DNA of 64,000 bases. It comes from Chryseobacterium gregarium DSM 19109 (GTDB taxonomy: Bacteria; Bacteroidota; Bacteroidia; Flavobacteriales; Weeksellaceae). Shown in pieces: positions 52,882 through 61,587 of this stretch. The DNA is taken from assembly GCF_000430845.1 (NCBI RefSeq), contig NZ_AUMU01000001.1:310001-374000 (forward strand), written 5' to 3'. The stretch's first letter is position 1. The number at the start of each line of letters is the position of its first letter. Below the pieces are notes generated by a model. It ran no database searches and was not told where the DNA came from. It saw nothing but the letters and a program-made list of their open reading frames with translations. Made by a program: the position numbers and the translations under genes.

Positions 52882-53508
52882 CTATTGTGCCAGCTGCTTT
52901 TGAAATTCTTCAAGGTATTTTGCCAGATGGAATCCGTCTGCAAGGCCATGATGTGCCTCAACTGAAACCGGGAGATAGTATTTGCCGTCCCTAATCGTAA
53001 ATTTGCCAAATGTAATTTTCGGAACCGATTCTTTTCTGTCAAGCGGAGTTGGATGAAGAATGGCTGAAAAAGAATTCCAGGGAATGGTGGAATGCCTGAT
53101 CAGGTCTTTCCCCAGTTCTCCGTTGTTCATTCTTATTCCTGTAGAATTCTGTACTCCTGCAATTTCTTCCTGAAGTTCAGTGTTGAACGTATTAAAATCT
53201 TCTGAAAAGCGGATATAAGCAAAGCCAAAGGTTCCGTCTGCCCTTCCGATCGTTGTTCCGGCATTAATAATGTCATAGAAAACAACGTTATCATCAAGAA
53301 TACGCAGTTTCATTTCGGCAACAGCATTGACGGCAATCATTGAGGCATGCAGATATGCTGCAAAAAAAGAATGGCCTTTTTCTCTGGATTTTTTATAGGC
53401 CACTGTACACTCCACTTCCGTGGTGAAACCAAAGTAAGGACTTGCCATGGCTGAAAAAAATTCAAAGTGTTCTTTTCTGTTCCAGCTTTTAATATCTATA
53501 ACCTTCAT
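52882..53508 (-). CDS. Chloramphenicol acetyltransferase-family protein (type A-like)
   Basis: 208 residues, standard CAT length. The catalytic histidine motif is present as AHHGLADGFHLAKYLEEF, and the fold elements WNRKEHFEFF, YFGFTTEVECTVAY, FFAAYLHASMIAVNAV and LRILDDNVVFYD follow the CatA pattern. The enzyme would acetylate chloramphenicol or a related acceptor with acetyl-CoA. Chromosomal CAT-like genes are common in Chryseobacterium relatives; activity against chloramphenicol is likely but not proven. Confidence 0.88.
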   Translation of the reverse strand: MKVIDIKSWNRKEHFEFFSAMASPYFGFTTEVECTVAYKKSREKGHSFFAAYLHASMIAVNAVAEMKLRILDDNVVFYDIINAGTTIGRADGTFGFAYIRFSEDFNTFNTELQEEIAGVQNSTGIRMNNGELGKDLIRHSTIPWNSFSAILHPTPLDRKESVPKITFGKFTIRDGKYYLPVSVEAHHGLADGFHLAKYLEEFQKQLAQ

Positions 53509-53725
53509 TGTTTTTTTTGTAAAATTCCGTAAGATTTACCGTTAAAAAAAATGCAGCGTATTAAAAAAAGACATGGAAACATATTGTATATTCATTATTA
53601 GCGAGTTACAGTCATTTAAATACACTTAAAATATTTTTAATGCATAAACTGGTCAGTTTTTTGATACCACAGTTATTTAAGATCCATAAGATTATTTTTA
53701 TCTTAATCATTCAATTAACAAAATA

Positions 53726-54571
53726 ATGAAAGAAGAAAAATTAGGGTTCATCGGACTTGGAAATATGGGATATCCGATGGCGAAAAATTTAGAAAAGTCA
53801 GGATACGTACTTTCTGTTTACAACCGAACGGCTGAGAAGGCTGAGGATTTTAAAGAAAAGTCAATTGTCTGTCATACGGTTTCTGAAGTAATTGACAACA
53901 GTGATATCATTTTCACAATGCTGACCAATGATCAAGCTGTAAAAGCAGTGTATGAAGAAGTTTTAGCGCAGGATATTTCCGGAAAACTGTTTGTAGACAT
54001 GAGCACGATCTCTCCTGAAACGACGAAAGAAATATCTGCCGCCGTAAAAATAAAGGAAGCAGGGTTCATCGATGCTCCGGTAGCGGGAAGTACAAAGCCG
54101 GCAGCTGAAGGAACACTGATCATCATGGCCGGAGGTGAAGAAAAAGACATCCGGCGTGCCGAACTCTTTTTGCAGAAGCTTGGAAAAAGCATTAAACATC
54201 TGGGTGAAAACGGAAAAGGGATTGCTGCCAAATTATCCGTTAATTATTTTATCTCAGCAATTTATCAGGGATTGGCGGAAACCGTTCTTTTATCGGATAA
54301 ACTGGGCATTGCAAGGGAAGATATGCTGGATATCATCAATGAAAGCGCAAGCGGAAGTGGTGCTACCAAAGTGAAAACGCCATTGCTGATCAATGATTCC
54401 TATGAGCCCGCCTTTGCCCTAGACCTGATGTTGAAGGATATCCTGCTCGCTAAAAATGCAGGCGCTGATTTTCCGTTATCGGAAACCCTGATTGAGACCT
54501 ACCAGTCTGCTCATGATGCAGGGTTTGGGAAAAATGACGTGATCGGTATTATTAATTATCTGAAAAAATAG
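53726..54571 (+). CDS. NAD(P)-dependent 3-hydroxyisobutyrate dehydrogenase-family oxidoreductase
   Basis: 281 residues. The N-terminal Rossmann motif GFIGLGNMGYPMAKNLEKSGY, the substrate-binding FVDMSTISPET, the DAPVAGSTKPAAEGTLIIMA segment and the catalytic Lys in GKGIAAKLSVNYF place it in the beta-hydroxyacid dehydrogenase family (3-hydroxyisobutyrate / tartronate semialdehyde / glyoxylate reductase type). Substrate not determinable. The following DoxX and TetR genes are on the same strand at 49 bases and below. Confidence 0.92.
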   Translation: MKEEKLGFIGLGNMGYPMAKNLEKSGYVLSVYNRTAEKAEDFKEKSIVCHTVSEVIDNSDIIFTMLTNDQAVKAVYEEVLAQDISGKLFVDMSTISPETTKEISAAVKIKEAGFIDAPVAGSTKPAAEGTLIIMAGGEEKDIRRAELFLQKLGKSIKHLGENGKGIAAKLSVNYFISAIYQGLAETVLLSDKLGIAREDMLDIINESASGSGATKVKTPLLINDSYEPAFALDLMLKDILLAKNAGADFPLSETLIETYQSAHDAGFGKNDVIGIINYLKK

Positions 54572-54620
54572 ACTGCTGATTTTTTAATTTGTTACATTAA
54601 CCTGAATTTAAAAGAATGAT

Positions 54621-55007
54621 ATGAAAGATTTCAAGACCGTATTTTTCTTTCTGCGGCTTCCGGTGGCCCTTTCCCTGTTGGGTCATGGACTGGTGCGTCT
54701 GCCGAAACTTCCCGCTTTCAGCGAATGGATGATGAAAACTATGGAGAAATCGGCACTTCCCGACGTTCTAATTTTGCCGTTCAGCTATGTCCTGCCCGTT
54801 GCAGAGGCAATCATCGGTATTTTATTACTGATTAATTATACGACAAAATATACTCTGTATGCAGGTTTAAGTTTAATGAGCATCCTGATCCTCGGAAGCA
54901 GCTCTGTTGAAAACTGGTCTGCCATTGAATCCCAGCTGCTGCATTCACTGTATCTCTTCGGCTTGTTCTGGTTTTATGAAAAATACAGCGTCGGCAATAA
55001 CAGCTGA
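54621..55007 (+). CDS. DoxX family membrane protein
   Basis: 128 residues with four predicted membrane helices (about 12-30, 50-70, 75-92, 105-122). The DoxX/SURF4-like pattern is LPVALSLLGHGLVRLPK, YVLPVAEAIIGILLLI and LYAGLSLMSILILGSS. DoxX proteins are thought to be linked to quinone or thiosulfate redox chemistry or to be stress proteins; no specific role is known. The TetR gene starts 49 bases downstream. Confidence 0.85.
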   Translation: MKDFKTVFFFLRLPVALSLLGHGLVRLPKLPAFSEWMMKTMEKSALPDVLILPFSYVLPVAEAIIGILLLINYTTKYTLYAGLSLMSILILGSSSVENWSAIESQLLHSLYLFGLFWFYEKYSVGNNS

Positions 55008-55055
55008 TTGCAGTTCTTAATTAAAAACTGTTCCTTTGCATTGTCAATTTTTGTC

Positions 55056-55646
55056 ATGAAAAAATCGGAAGCTACCCGTTTAAATATTCTTCAGAAAGCA
55101 TTTGAACTGATCTATACGAAAGGTTACCAGACTACCAGTATAGATGAGATCATCGCAACGACCCAGGTCACCAAAGGAGCTTTCTTTTACCATTTCAAAA
55201 CAAAGGATGAAATGGGACTGGCGATTATCAATGAACTGATGAAGCCCAGCATGACAAATGCATTTATTGAACCCTTTCAGAATAATGAAAATCCTCTGGA
55301 TACCATCTATAATCTAATCTATAGCCTGCTGATGGAAAATGAGGATTTAAAGGTTGAATACGGCTGCCCTGCTTCCAATTTCACCCAGGAAATGACACCG
55401 TGGAACCTGGATTTCACAAAAGCTTTGAATGATCTTTCCTTACAGTGGGAAACGTCTATGACCGAAGCTATTGAAAAAGGAAAGGAAAATGGCCATATTG
55501 CTGCTGACATCAATGCAAAGGAAATCGCTGTTTTTGTAATATCGGGCTATTGGGGCGTAAGAAATTTAGGAAAACTCGAAAATTCAAAAGCGGTTTATCT
55601 TATTTATTTAAAGGGGCTTAAGTCTTATTTCAAAAGCATTCAATAA
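55056..55646 (+). CDS. TetR/AcrR family transcriptional regulator
   Basis: 196 residues from the ATG at 55056 (MKKSEATRLNILQKAFELI). The frame could extend to a TTG right after the DoxX stop, but the extra 16 residues are not family-like. The HTH is GYQTTSIDEIIATTQVTKGAFFYHFKTKDEMG at about 27-58, followed by an all-helical ligand/dimer domain. The gene sits directly upstream of a 12-bp-arm palindrome that overlaps the promoter of the next operon, so it probably represses that operon and perhaps itself. Confidence 0.92.
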   Translation: MKKSEATRLNILQKAFELIYTKGYQTTSIDEIIATTQVTKGAFFYHFKTKDEMGLAIINELMKPSMTNAFIEPFQNNENPLDTIYNLIYSLLMENEDLKVEYGCPASNFTQEMTPWNLDFTKALNDLSLQWETSMTEAIEKGKENGHIAADINAKEIAVFVISGYWGVRNLGKLENSKAVYLIYLKGLKSYFKSIQ

Positions 55647-55656
55647 TTTTTTATCA

Positions 55657-55682
55657 AAAAACATACTAAGTAGTATGTTTTT
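55657..55682. promoter_or_regulatory. TetR-type operator palindrome
   Basis: Perfect 12-bp arms AAAAACATACTA / TAGTATGTTTTT separated by two bases. The core ACATACT..AGTATGT is like known TetR-family operators. It lies between the TetR gene and the -7 box at 55687, overlapping where the -33 box should be, an arrangement expected for repression by exclusion of polymerase. Confidence 0.82.
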
Positions 55683-55686
55683 ATTA

Positions 55687-55694
55687 TACCTTTG
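55687..55694 (+). promoter_or_regulatory. Bacteroidota -7 box of the 55715 operon
   Basis: TACCTTTG fits TAnnTTTG exactly. It lies five bases after the palindrome and 20 bases before the ATG. Confidence 0.6.
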
Positions 55695-55714
55695 CTGAAC
55701 ATTAAATTTATTTC

Positions 55715-56173
55715 ATGTATCAGACCCTTACTTTCCTCCACTCTACGGTCCGCTGGCTGGTCTTATTGAGCTTAATCTATGCGATGTTCCTTGCCTGTAA
55801 AGGATATTTTTCGGATGAAAAATTTTCAAAAACAGATGATTCGGTGAGACACTGGACTGCAACGATTGCTCATGTCCAGCTGGTATTAGGCATTATATTA
55901 TATTCCCAAAGTCCTGTCATCAGCTATTTCTGGAAGAATTTCAATACCGCTAAGGAATCTTTTGAATTATTGTTTTTCGGCCTGATTCATATAGTCCTGA
56001 TGCTGTTTTCAATAGTCCTGATTACCATAGGATCTTCTGCTGCCAAAAGAAAAACATCTGACAGAGATAAATTTAAGACCATGTTCACTTGGTACAGCAT
56101 AGCTCTGGCTGTTATTTTCATCGCTGTTCCCTGGCCGTTTTCTCCTTTCGCCAACAGACCTTATTTTAGATAA
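55715..56173 (+). CDS. Four-helix integral membrane protein of unknown function
   Basis: 152 residues with membrane helices at about 9-27, 48-65, 80-104 and 120-141. Conserved-looking His residues (LHSTVRW, RHWTATIAHVQL, FGLIHIV) are placed in helices and could hold heme or metal, resembling small cytochrome-b-like Flavobacteriia membrane proteins, but this is inference. It is the first gene of the palindrome-controlled operon with DUF3817 and rhodanese genes (gaps of 2 and overlap of 4 bases). Confidence 0.75.
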   Translation: MYQTLTFLHSTVRWLVLLSLIYAMFLACKGYFSDEKFSKTDDSVRHWTATIAHVQLVLGIILYSQSPVISYFWKNFNTAKESFELLFFGLIHIVLMLFSIVLITIGSSAAKRKTSDRDKFKTMFTWYSIALAVIFIAVPWPFSPFANRPYFR

Positions 56174-56175
56174 TC

Positions 56176-56478
56176 ATGATGAAATTATTAAAGACCAGCA
56201 TCGGAAGATTGAGGATCATAGCGATTCTTGAAGGGATTTCTTTATTAACCCTTGTATTTATAGCGGTTCCTCTGAAGTATATGACAGGGAATCCTGATTT
56301 TGTAAAAGTAATGGGACCTGTTCACGGTGCCTTATTCCTGCTTTTTTTATTCAATACACTCAGTGTAGGCGTAGAACAGAAATGGAAATTCAAAGATACG
56401 ACCTGGAAGGTACTTCTGGCCTGCATGATCCCGTTCGGGACGTTTTATATTGATAGGAAAATTTTGAGCCGGCTATGA
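56176..56478 (+). CDS. DUF3817 family membrane protein
   Basis: 100 residues with three membrane helices. The DUF3817 hallmarks are RLRIIAILEGISLLTLVFIA, PLKYM, VHGALFLLFL and a basic C-terminus IDRKILSRL. No function is established. It starts two bases after the previous stop, and its stop overlaps the start of the rhodanese gene (ATGA), so translation is coupled. Confidence 0.88.
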   Translation: MMKLLKTSIGRLRIIAILEGISLLTLVFIAVPLKYMTGNPDFVKVMGPVHGALFLLFLFNTLSVGVEQKWKFKDTTWKVLLACMIPFGTFYIDRKILSRL

Positions 56479-56855
56479 AAAACATACTGATTTTTTGCGG
56501 GATTATTCTCACAGTGTATGTGGTGTACAGAATATACCGGTACCAGACGCTTGACAACGGTCTGGATCAACTGATAAAAAACGGCGCTGTTATTCTTGAT
56601 GTCAGGACTGAGAAAGAATATGAAACCGGGCATATCCGGAATTCAGAAAATATTTCCCTGGGAACCATCAGGGAAAGATATACGGAACTGGATCCCGGCA
56701 AAACGTACATTACAGTCTGTTCTCACGGATTAAGAAGTGTAAAAGCAGAACAGATCTTAAAGGAGAAAGGCTTTAGGAATGTACATAACGGCGGAGCCTG
56801 GAGCGATCTGCAGAAAAGTTTCGACTTAAAGATTGCTGAACCCGGCAGCCCTTAA
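56475..56855 (+). CDS. Membrane-anchored rhodanese domain protein
   Basis: 126 residues. An N-terminal hydrophobic anchor (5-20) precedes one rhodanese domain (about 30-118) with LDVRTEKEYETGHIRNSENI and the active-site loop VCSHGLRSVKA, Cys being the sulfur acceptor. The anchor suggests the domain faces the periplasm. It would transfer sulfane sulfur. It overlaps the DUF3817 gene by four bases and ends the operon. No sulfide oxidation genes are near. Confidence 0.9.
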   Translation: MKNILIFCGIILTVYVVYRIYRYQTLDNGLDQLIKNGAVILDVRTEKEYETGHIRNSENISLGTIRERYTELDPGKTYITVCSHGLRSVKAEQILKEKGFRNVHNGGAWSDLQKSFDLKIAEPGSP

Positions 56856-57025
56856 ATGCTAAAACATTTTTATATAATATTATAGCTTTTAAACCTGGTC
56901 ATTTTTACAGCATTCATTATAATTTTAGAATATATTTTTCATGGCAGAATTTAATTGTGGTCGGATTTTTGAATAGGAAAGAATAGTTTATTCTAATAAA
57001 AAATTAATCACAAAAATATAATATT

Positions 57026-57535
57026 ATGTCAACAGAAAATCTTACGCATCAGGATGCCGTTAAAAAAATCAAGGATTTATCAGAAAGTGCAAAAATCTGT
57101 ATGTTCTGTACCGAACTCGATAAATCCCCTATCAATTCACGCCCGATGTCTTTACAGGAAACTGATGAGGAAGGAAATTTATGGTTTATCAGCAGCGACA
57201 CAAGCAACAAGAATTTTGAAATTAAAGAAGATAAAAGGGTACAATTGTTTTTCATGAATAACAGTGATTACCAATACCTTTCTGTATACGGCACTGCAAC
57301 AATTTATAAAGACCGTTCAACCATTGAAGATAAATGGTCTCCAATGGCAAAAGCATGGTTTGAAGACGGAAAAGACGATCCTGATGTATCCATTATCCGT
57401 GTTGAGCCGCAGGACTCTTATTACTGGGATACAAAGGTAGGAAAACTGGTTAGCCTGTTCACTTTTGTAGCATCTGCCATTACCGGAAAGACAACTGATA
57501 ATTCTGACGGTGTTGAAGGGAATGCAAGAGTTTAA
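57026..57535 (+). CDS. General stress protein, pyridoxamine 5'-phosphate oxidase-like (split barrel)
   Basis: 169 residues. It is the FMN-binding split-barrel type (general stress protein 26-like): SAKICMFCTELDKSPINSRPM, GNLWFISSDTSNKNFEIKED, VQLFFMNNSDYQYLSVYG, MAKAWFEDGKDDPDVSIIRVEP and the YYWDTKVGKLVSLF ending. The exact flavin substrate is unknown. Single gene ending at a bidirectional terminator shared with the convergent stress operon. Confidence 0.92.
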   Translation: MSTENLTHQDAVKKIKDLSESAKICMFCTELDKSPINSRPMSLQETDEEGNLWFISSDTSNKNFEIKEDKRVQLFFMNNSDYQYLSVYGTATIYKDRSTIEDKWSPMAKAWFEDGKDDPDVSIIRVEPQDSYYWDTKVGKLVSLFTFVASAITGKTTDNSDGVEGNARV

Positions 57536-57570
57536 TTCTGAAACCGATATTAGCTAAACAAAACAGATCA

Positions 57571-57613
57571 TAAAATAAAAGAGACCGCCTTAAAGGCAGT
57601 CTCTTTTATTTTA
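57571..57613. terminator. Bidirectional intrinsic terminator between convergent stress genes
   Basis: Perfect outer arms TAAAATAAAAGAGAC / GTCTCTTTTATTTTA plus inner GCCT / AGGC. Both strands have a T tract, so it serves the gene ending at 57535 and the minus-strand operon ending at 57631. Confidence 0.88.
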
Positions 57614-57630
57614 TATTATAATGTAGGAGA

Positions 57631-58287
57631 TCAGGGTGTTTCATCGTGGGGCATATCCACAGGCTTTGATTCCGGTGACCCTTTTTCACGAAGCCAGATA
57701 GAAAGAATGACAATAGAGGCTACCGCCAGGAATTCACTCTGCCAGTTCTGGAAGGATTCAAACCAGAACCTGGAATCGGAAATATAGTGGACAGCCGTAG
57801 TGACCGGTTTGTTTTTCGCTATCTGCTCTTCATTAAAATCTTTCAGGCTGCCGTAAAAATGCATGATAAAGCTGAACAAAAACAAAATGGCAAAAGCCAA
57901 TGACAGCGAGTGCTTATATAATTTCAGCCATATGCCTCCTTTTTTTACCGGCCATGGTGCGTTATTATGTGATACAGGCTCACGGTCAACATCTTCTTTA
58001 CCATCCAGGGATTTGGATTCGCTGGACCCTTTCTGCCTCAATGATACCGTTAACAGAATATACAGCATCATCTGCAGGAATTCGCTTTCCCAGTTTTCAA
58101 AGGTGGCCTGTATAAAATGTCCGCTGTGCATGTATTCTCCTGCACTTAACAGTGCTTTCCCATTTTCTGCCAGTTCTGTATTGTGCGTGTTCCATCCTGT
58201 CAGAAACTGGGCTGTAAGGCATGCAAGCATTAGGGTGATTACGACAATGCTCAGACTGTTCCGGTAAAAAAATCCTTTTTTTGACAT
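57631..58287 (-). CDS. DUF6766 family membrane protein with an internal duplication
   Basis: 218 residues made of two similar halves: about residues 8-92 and 124-208. Each half has a helix (SLSIVVITLMLACLTAQFL; SLSLAFAILFLFSFIMHFY), an acidic loop, NWxSEFL, a second helix and a tail LRQKGSSESK or LREKGSPESK. So four membrane helices in tandem two-helix units. DUF6766 proteins are found in stress operons; no function is known. It is the last gene of the catalase-containing operon, five bases after the FAD/Rieske gene. Confidence 0.85.
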   Translation of the reverse strand: MSKKGFFYRNSLSIVVITLMLACLTAQFLTGWNTHNTELAENGKALLSAGEYMHSGHFIQATFENWESEFLQMMLYILLTVSLRQKGSSESKSLDGKEDVDREPVSHNNAPWPVKKGGIWLKLYKHSLSLAFAILFLFSFIMHFYGSLKDFNEEQIAKNKPVTTAVHYISDSRFWFESFQNWQSEFLAVASIVILSIWLREKGSPESKPVDMPHDETP

Positions 58288-58292
58288 ATATT

Positions 58293-59816
58293 TTATAGTT
58301 CTGATTCAGATTCTATTCTCGGAAGATCTTTAACCGTCGGCCCTGTAAGTAATTTTCCGTTTACATTAAACCTGGACCCATGACAAGGACAGTCCCATGA
58401 AAGTTCGGCACTGTTCCACCGTACTTCACACAAAGCATGGGGACACGTACTTTTCACAAGATGCATTTTGCCGTTGTTTTCTTTATATAAAGCATACGAA
58501 TTACCTTCATATTTTACCACTTTTGCTTCGCCTTCTTTTACTTCGGCCAAAGAACTTATTTTTTCCGCGAAAAGCTTGTCTTTGATAAAATCATAGGCGA
58601 CAAAGGCATTTTCTTTTACAAATTCTGTAAATCCGGCGATTGGTTTTATTCTGGAAGGGCTGAACATAGTTTCATACCTGCTGCTTCCTGAAATAATGAG
58701 ATCTGCTATAATCTGTGAAGAAATGGTCCCGAATATCATTCCGTTTCCCCTGAAACCGGTAGCGGTAAATATATTTCCTTTGCTTCCCGGAAGCTTTCCG
58801 ATGTATGGGAAACCATCCGTAGGCTCATAATACTGACTGGACCAGCTGTAACGGGCCGTATCGACATTAAAATACTGTCGTACATAATTTTCAAGCCTTG
58901 AAAAACATGCTCCCGTATCTTCCTCATGTCCGGTCTTATGGTCTTCTCCGCCTGCAATCAGCAGATTTTCACCATCGATTTCCTGAATCCGGTAATAATG
59001 GTAAGGATCTGTAAGGTCATATCCCAGATCTCTCGGATAGGTACTGTCATTTAAACTGAAGGCAATGGCATAGCTTCGGTAAGGGGCATTGACCGTATGA
59101 AGGATACTCAGTCCGGGAGGGATATGGGTAGCATAGACAACATGTTCCGCACGAATCTCCCCTTTTGAAGTTTTCAGGATTACAGCTTCTTCCTGCTCAT
59201 CATGACTTTCGCAAAGGCAATCTTCCTGAATAATTCCCCCTAAGCTTTGGAACTCATCACAAAGAGCTTTGATATATTTTATCGGATGAAACTGAGCCTG
59301 GCCCGGAATGATCACCGCTTGTTTAAAAGGGACAGGAAAAGGTATCTCTTCCGTATAATTCATCTCAATACCTACTTTTGAGGCACCGTCAACAATATCT
59401 TTCAATTGCTTCTGCTGCTTTTCGTCCAAGGCAAAAAGATATGCGGATTTTTCTTCAAAATCGCAGTCGATGGTAAAATTGCGGATGTTGTTTTGTATAA
59501 TTCCTATAGCTTCTCTCCCTGCTTCAGCTAACAATTTAGCGTTATCCAGACCGAAATTACTGATGGCTTCGTTATAAGTAGTGTCAAAAAAATTATTAAG
59601 ATGGGCAGTTGTACCGCCGGTGGTTCCGAACCCGATATTGGCAGCTTCCAGAAGGATGCATTTTTTTCCTGACTGCTGAAGTCTTAAAGCAGTTGAAATA
59701 CCGGTAATTCCTCCGCCTACGATGGCCACATCAAAGGTTTGGTTAAGATCAGCTTCTGAAGAAAACCTGCGGATTTCTTCCTGCCAAATACTTTTTCTCG
59801 CGCCGTCTCTGTACAT
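58293..59816 (-). CDS. FAD-dependent oxidoreductase with a C-terminal Rieske [2Fe-2S] domain
   Basis: 507 residues. The N-terminal DAO fold has VAIVGGGITGISTALRLQQS (about 30-49) and the FAD-binding GFGTTGGTTAHLNN. The C-terminal Rieske domain has C458-x-H460 (CPHAL) and C476-x2-H479 (CPCHGSRF), all four cluster ligands. This combination resembles the DadA-Rieske proteins that oxidise amine-type substrates, here substrate unknown. The Rieske part may pass electrons to a partner. No signal peptide. Confidence 0.92.
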   Translation of the reverse strand: MYRDGARKSIWQEEIRRFSSEADLNQTFDVAIVGGGITGISTALRLQQSGKKCILLEAANIGFGTTGGTTAHLNNFFDTTYNEAISNFGLDNAKLLAEAGREAIGIIQNNIRNFTIDCDFEEKSAYLFALDEKQQKQLKDIVDGASKVGIEMNYTEEIPFPVPFKQAVIIPGQAQFHPIKYIKALCDEFQSLGGIIQEDCLCESHDEQEEAVILKTSKGEIRAEHVVYATHIPPGLSILHTVNAPYRSYAIAFSLNDSTYPRDLGYDLTDPYHYYRIQEIDGENLLIAGGEDHKTGHEEDTGACFSRLENYVRQYFNVDTARYSWSSQYYEPTDGFPYIGKLPGSKGNIFTATGFRGNGMIFGTISSQIIADLIISGSSRYETMFSPSRIKPIAGFTEFVKENAFVAYDFIKDKLFAEKISSLAEVKEGEAKVVKYEGNSYALYKENNGKMHLVKSTCPHALCEVRWNSAELSWDCPCHGSRFNVNGKLLTGPTVKDLPRIESESEL

Positions 59817-59837
59817 AATTATCGTTTATTGTTACAT

Positions 59838-60008
59838 TTATTTCACACGTAATGTATCATTCTGTGCAATAGTATTTGTGTATTGGTGATCACTGACTCT
59901 TTTCTCTTTATCGTATCTGTTTTCAGCCTCGTCTTCATCAAAATCACACTTGCATGATGAAAATGTGAAAAGGCCCAAAATTCCAAGAAGTAAAGCAGTT
60001 GTTTTCAT
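59838..60008 (-). CDS. Small lipoprotein (56 aa) in the catalase operon
   Basis: MKTTALLLGILGLFTFSSCKC is a clear lipoprotein signal with a lipobox before Cys19. The remaining 37 residues are highly charged (DFDEDEAENRYDKEKRVSD) and no domain is recognised. Spacing to the flanking genes is 17 and 21 bases on the same strand, as expected in an operon. Easily missed because of length. Function unknown; presumably anchored in the inner or outer membrane. Confidence 0.75.
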   Translation of the reverse strand: MKTTALLLGILGLFTFSSCKCDFDEDEAENRYDKEKRVSDHQYTNTIAQNDTLRVK

Positions 60009-60025
60009 AATATTTATGTTGTTTT

Positions 60026-60778
60026 TTATCCGTTAACAATTAATCCCCCGTTGGGATGAAGCACCTGCCCTGTGATCTGGGCTGCCTCATCGCTCGCCAG
60101 AAACAGGAAGCTGGATGCAACCTCTTCAGGGGTTGCTTTTCTTTCAAAAGGCGGTTTGTTTGGGTCATCTTCTGTGTCTCCGAAGGTTTCTTCTGTTAAA
60201 GGCGTAAAAACAGGCCCCGGTGCCACAGCGTTAACACGGATCCCTTTCGGTTTTGCCTGCAGGGCCAGTGAACGCGTGAAAGAAACAATAGCGCCCTTGG
60301 TGGCGGAATAATCCAGCAGTTCCGGATGGCCCTGATAAGCGGCAGCGGAAGTGGTATTGATAACAGAATTCCCCTGTTTCAGATAAGGAAAGGCGGCTTT
60401 TGTCAGAAGAATCATCCCGATGATATTGGAATTGAAGGTTGTCCTGATGTTTTCCTCCTCCAGGTCTTCAATATTTTTTGAAGGGAACTGGGTGCCGGCA
60501 TTATTAATTAAGATATCAATACCTCCGAATTCAGATGCTACTTTTTCCGTTACTTCCTTACAGAATCCGGAATCACTGACGTCGCCCTGAAATATAACTG
60601 ATTTTCTTCCCAGATCCTGTATTTCTGATTTTGTTTTCCGGGCATTTTCTTCATCAGAATGATAAATGATGGCCACATCGGCTCCTTCTTCAGCAAACAG
60701 CAATGCCACTGCCTTCCCTATTCCACTGTCGGCACCGGTAATCAGGACAGATTTATTTTCTAATTTCAACTTCTTCAT
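60026..60778 (-). CDS. SDR-family oxidoreductase (glucose 1-dehydrogenase-like)
   Basis: 250 residues, classical short-chain dehydrogenase. Cofactor motif TGADSGIGKAVALLFAEEGA, NNAGTQFP, catalytic Ser in INTTSAAAYQ and the YxxxK in LDYSATKGAIVSFTRSL, then VNAVAPGPVFTPL. It resembles general stress SDRs such as B. subtilis YhdF/YhxC. NAD(P)-dependent, cytoplasmic. It follows the second SDR after five bases. Confidence 0.93.
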   Translation of the reverse strand: MKKLKLENKSVLITGADSGIGKAVALLFAEEGADVAIIYHSDEENARKTKSEIQDLGRKSVIFQGDVSDSGFCKEVTEKVASEFGGIDILINNAGTQFPSKNIEDLEEENIRTTFNSNIIGMILLTKAAFPYLKQGNSVINTTSAAAYQGHPELLDYSATKGAIVSFTRSLALQAKPKGIRVNAVAPGPVFTPLTEETFGDTEDDPNKPPFERKATPEEVASSFLFLASDEAAQITGQVLHPNGGLIVNG

Positions 60779-60783
60779 AAAAC

Positions 60784-61581
60784 TTAATTCTCATTTTTAG
60801 GTTTCTGCATTTCAGACATGTTATATGCTGCCATACTGTCTGTAGATATATTGGACATTGCTACGCTTATTTTATTTTTCAATCCTGAAATCACTTTGTC
60901 ATCTCCGTTCATCAGTGCATTGTATCCGTCAATGGCTACTTCTTCCGGTGAAGAAAGGTTGTCTTTATCATCCAGGATTCTGCTTTCATTCATATCAGCC
61001 TTATTAAAAAAATCCGTATCCGTAGGCCCCGGTAAAAGTGCCGTTACCGTAATTCCGGAATCTTTAAGCTCTTCACGGATCGCTTCAGACCATGATAAAA
61101 TGAATGCTTTCGTACCGTGATACACCGATTGCCACGGGCCGGGAGATTTACTGGCTATCGAAGCCAGATTAAGTATTCTCCCAGATCCTTTGGGTAAGCG
61201 GTCTTTTAAGAAAAGTTTAGTCAATATAATGACTGACACAATATTCAGGTTAACGATATCTACCTCACGATGGATGTCCGTATCCTGAAATTTTCCGTAA
61301 GCACCCTGACCTGCATTATTAACCAGGATCTCCGAGCTGATGCCGTTTAACTGCAATTCTGAATACAGGGAATAAACATCTTCCTGGGTAAATAAATTTT
61401 TAGCCATCGTAATGACATTGATTCCATAAGTTTTGAATTCATCGGCCTTTAATTTCAGCTCATCGTGATTTCTGGCTACCATAACGAGATTATACCCGTT
61501 TTTAGCAAACTGTTTAGATAATTCATAACCTATACCACTGGTAGCTCCGGTGATTAAAGCATATTGATTTTTACGATCCAT
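60784..61581 (-). CDS. SDR-family oxidoreductase (DltE-like)
   Basis: 265 residues. TGATSGIGYELSKQFAKNGY and NNAGQGAYG give the cofactor site, NLASIASKSP and the YxxxK in VYHGTKAFILSWSEAI the active site, then VTALLPGPTDTDFF. It is less like classical SDRs at the C-terminus and belongs to the DltE-like group. Substrate unknown. Gaps to neighbours are five and six bases. Confidence 0.92.
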   Translation of the reverse strand: MDRKNQYALITGATSGIGYELSKQFAKNGYNLVMVARNHDELKLKADEFKTYGINVITMAKNLFTQEDVYSLYSELQLNGISSEILVNNAGQGAYGKFQDTDIHREVDIVNLNIVSVIILTKLFLKDRLPKGSGRILNLASIASKSPGPWQSVYHGTKAFILSWSEAIREELKDSGITVTALLPGPTDTDFFNKADMNESRILDDKDNLSSPEEVAIDGYNALMNGDDKVISGLKNKISVAMSNISTDSMAAYNMSEMQKPKNEN

Positions 61582-61587
61582 ATGAGC

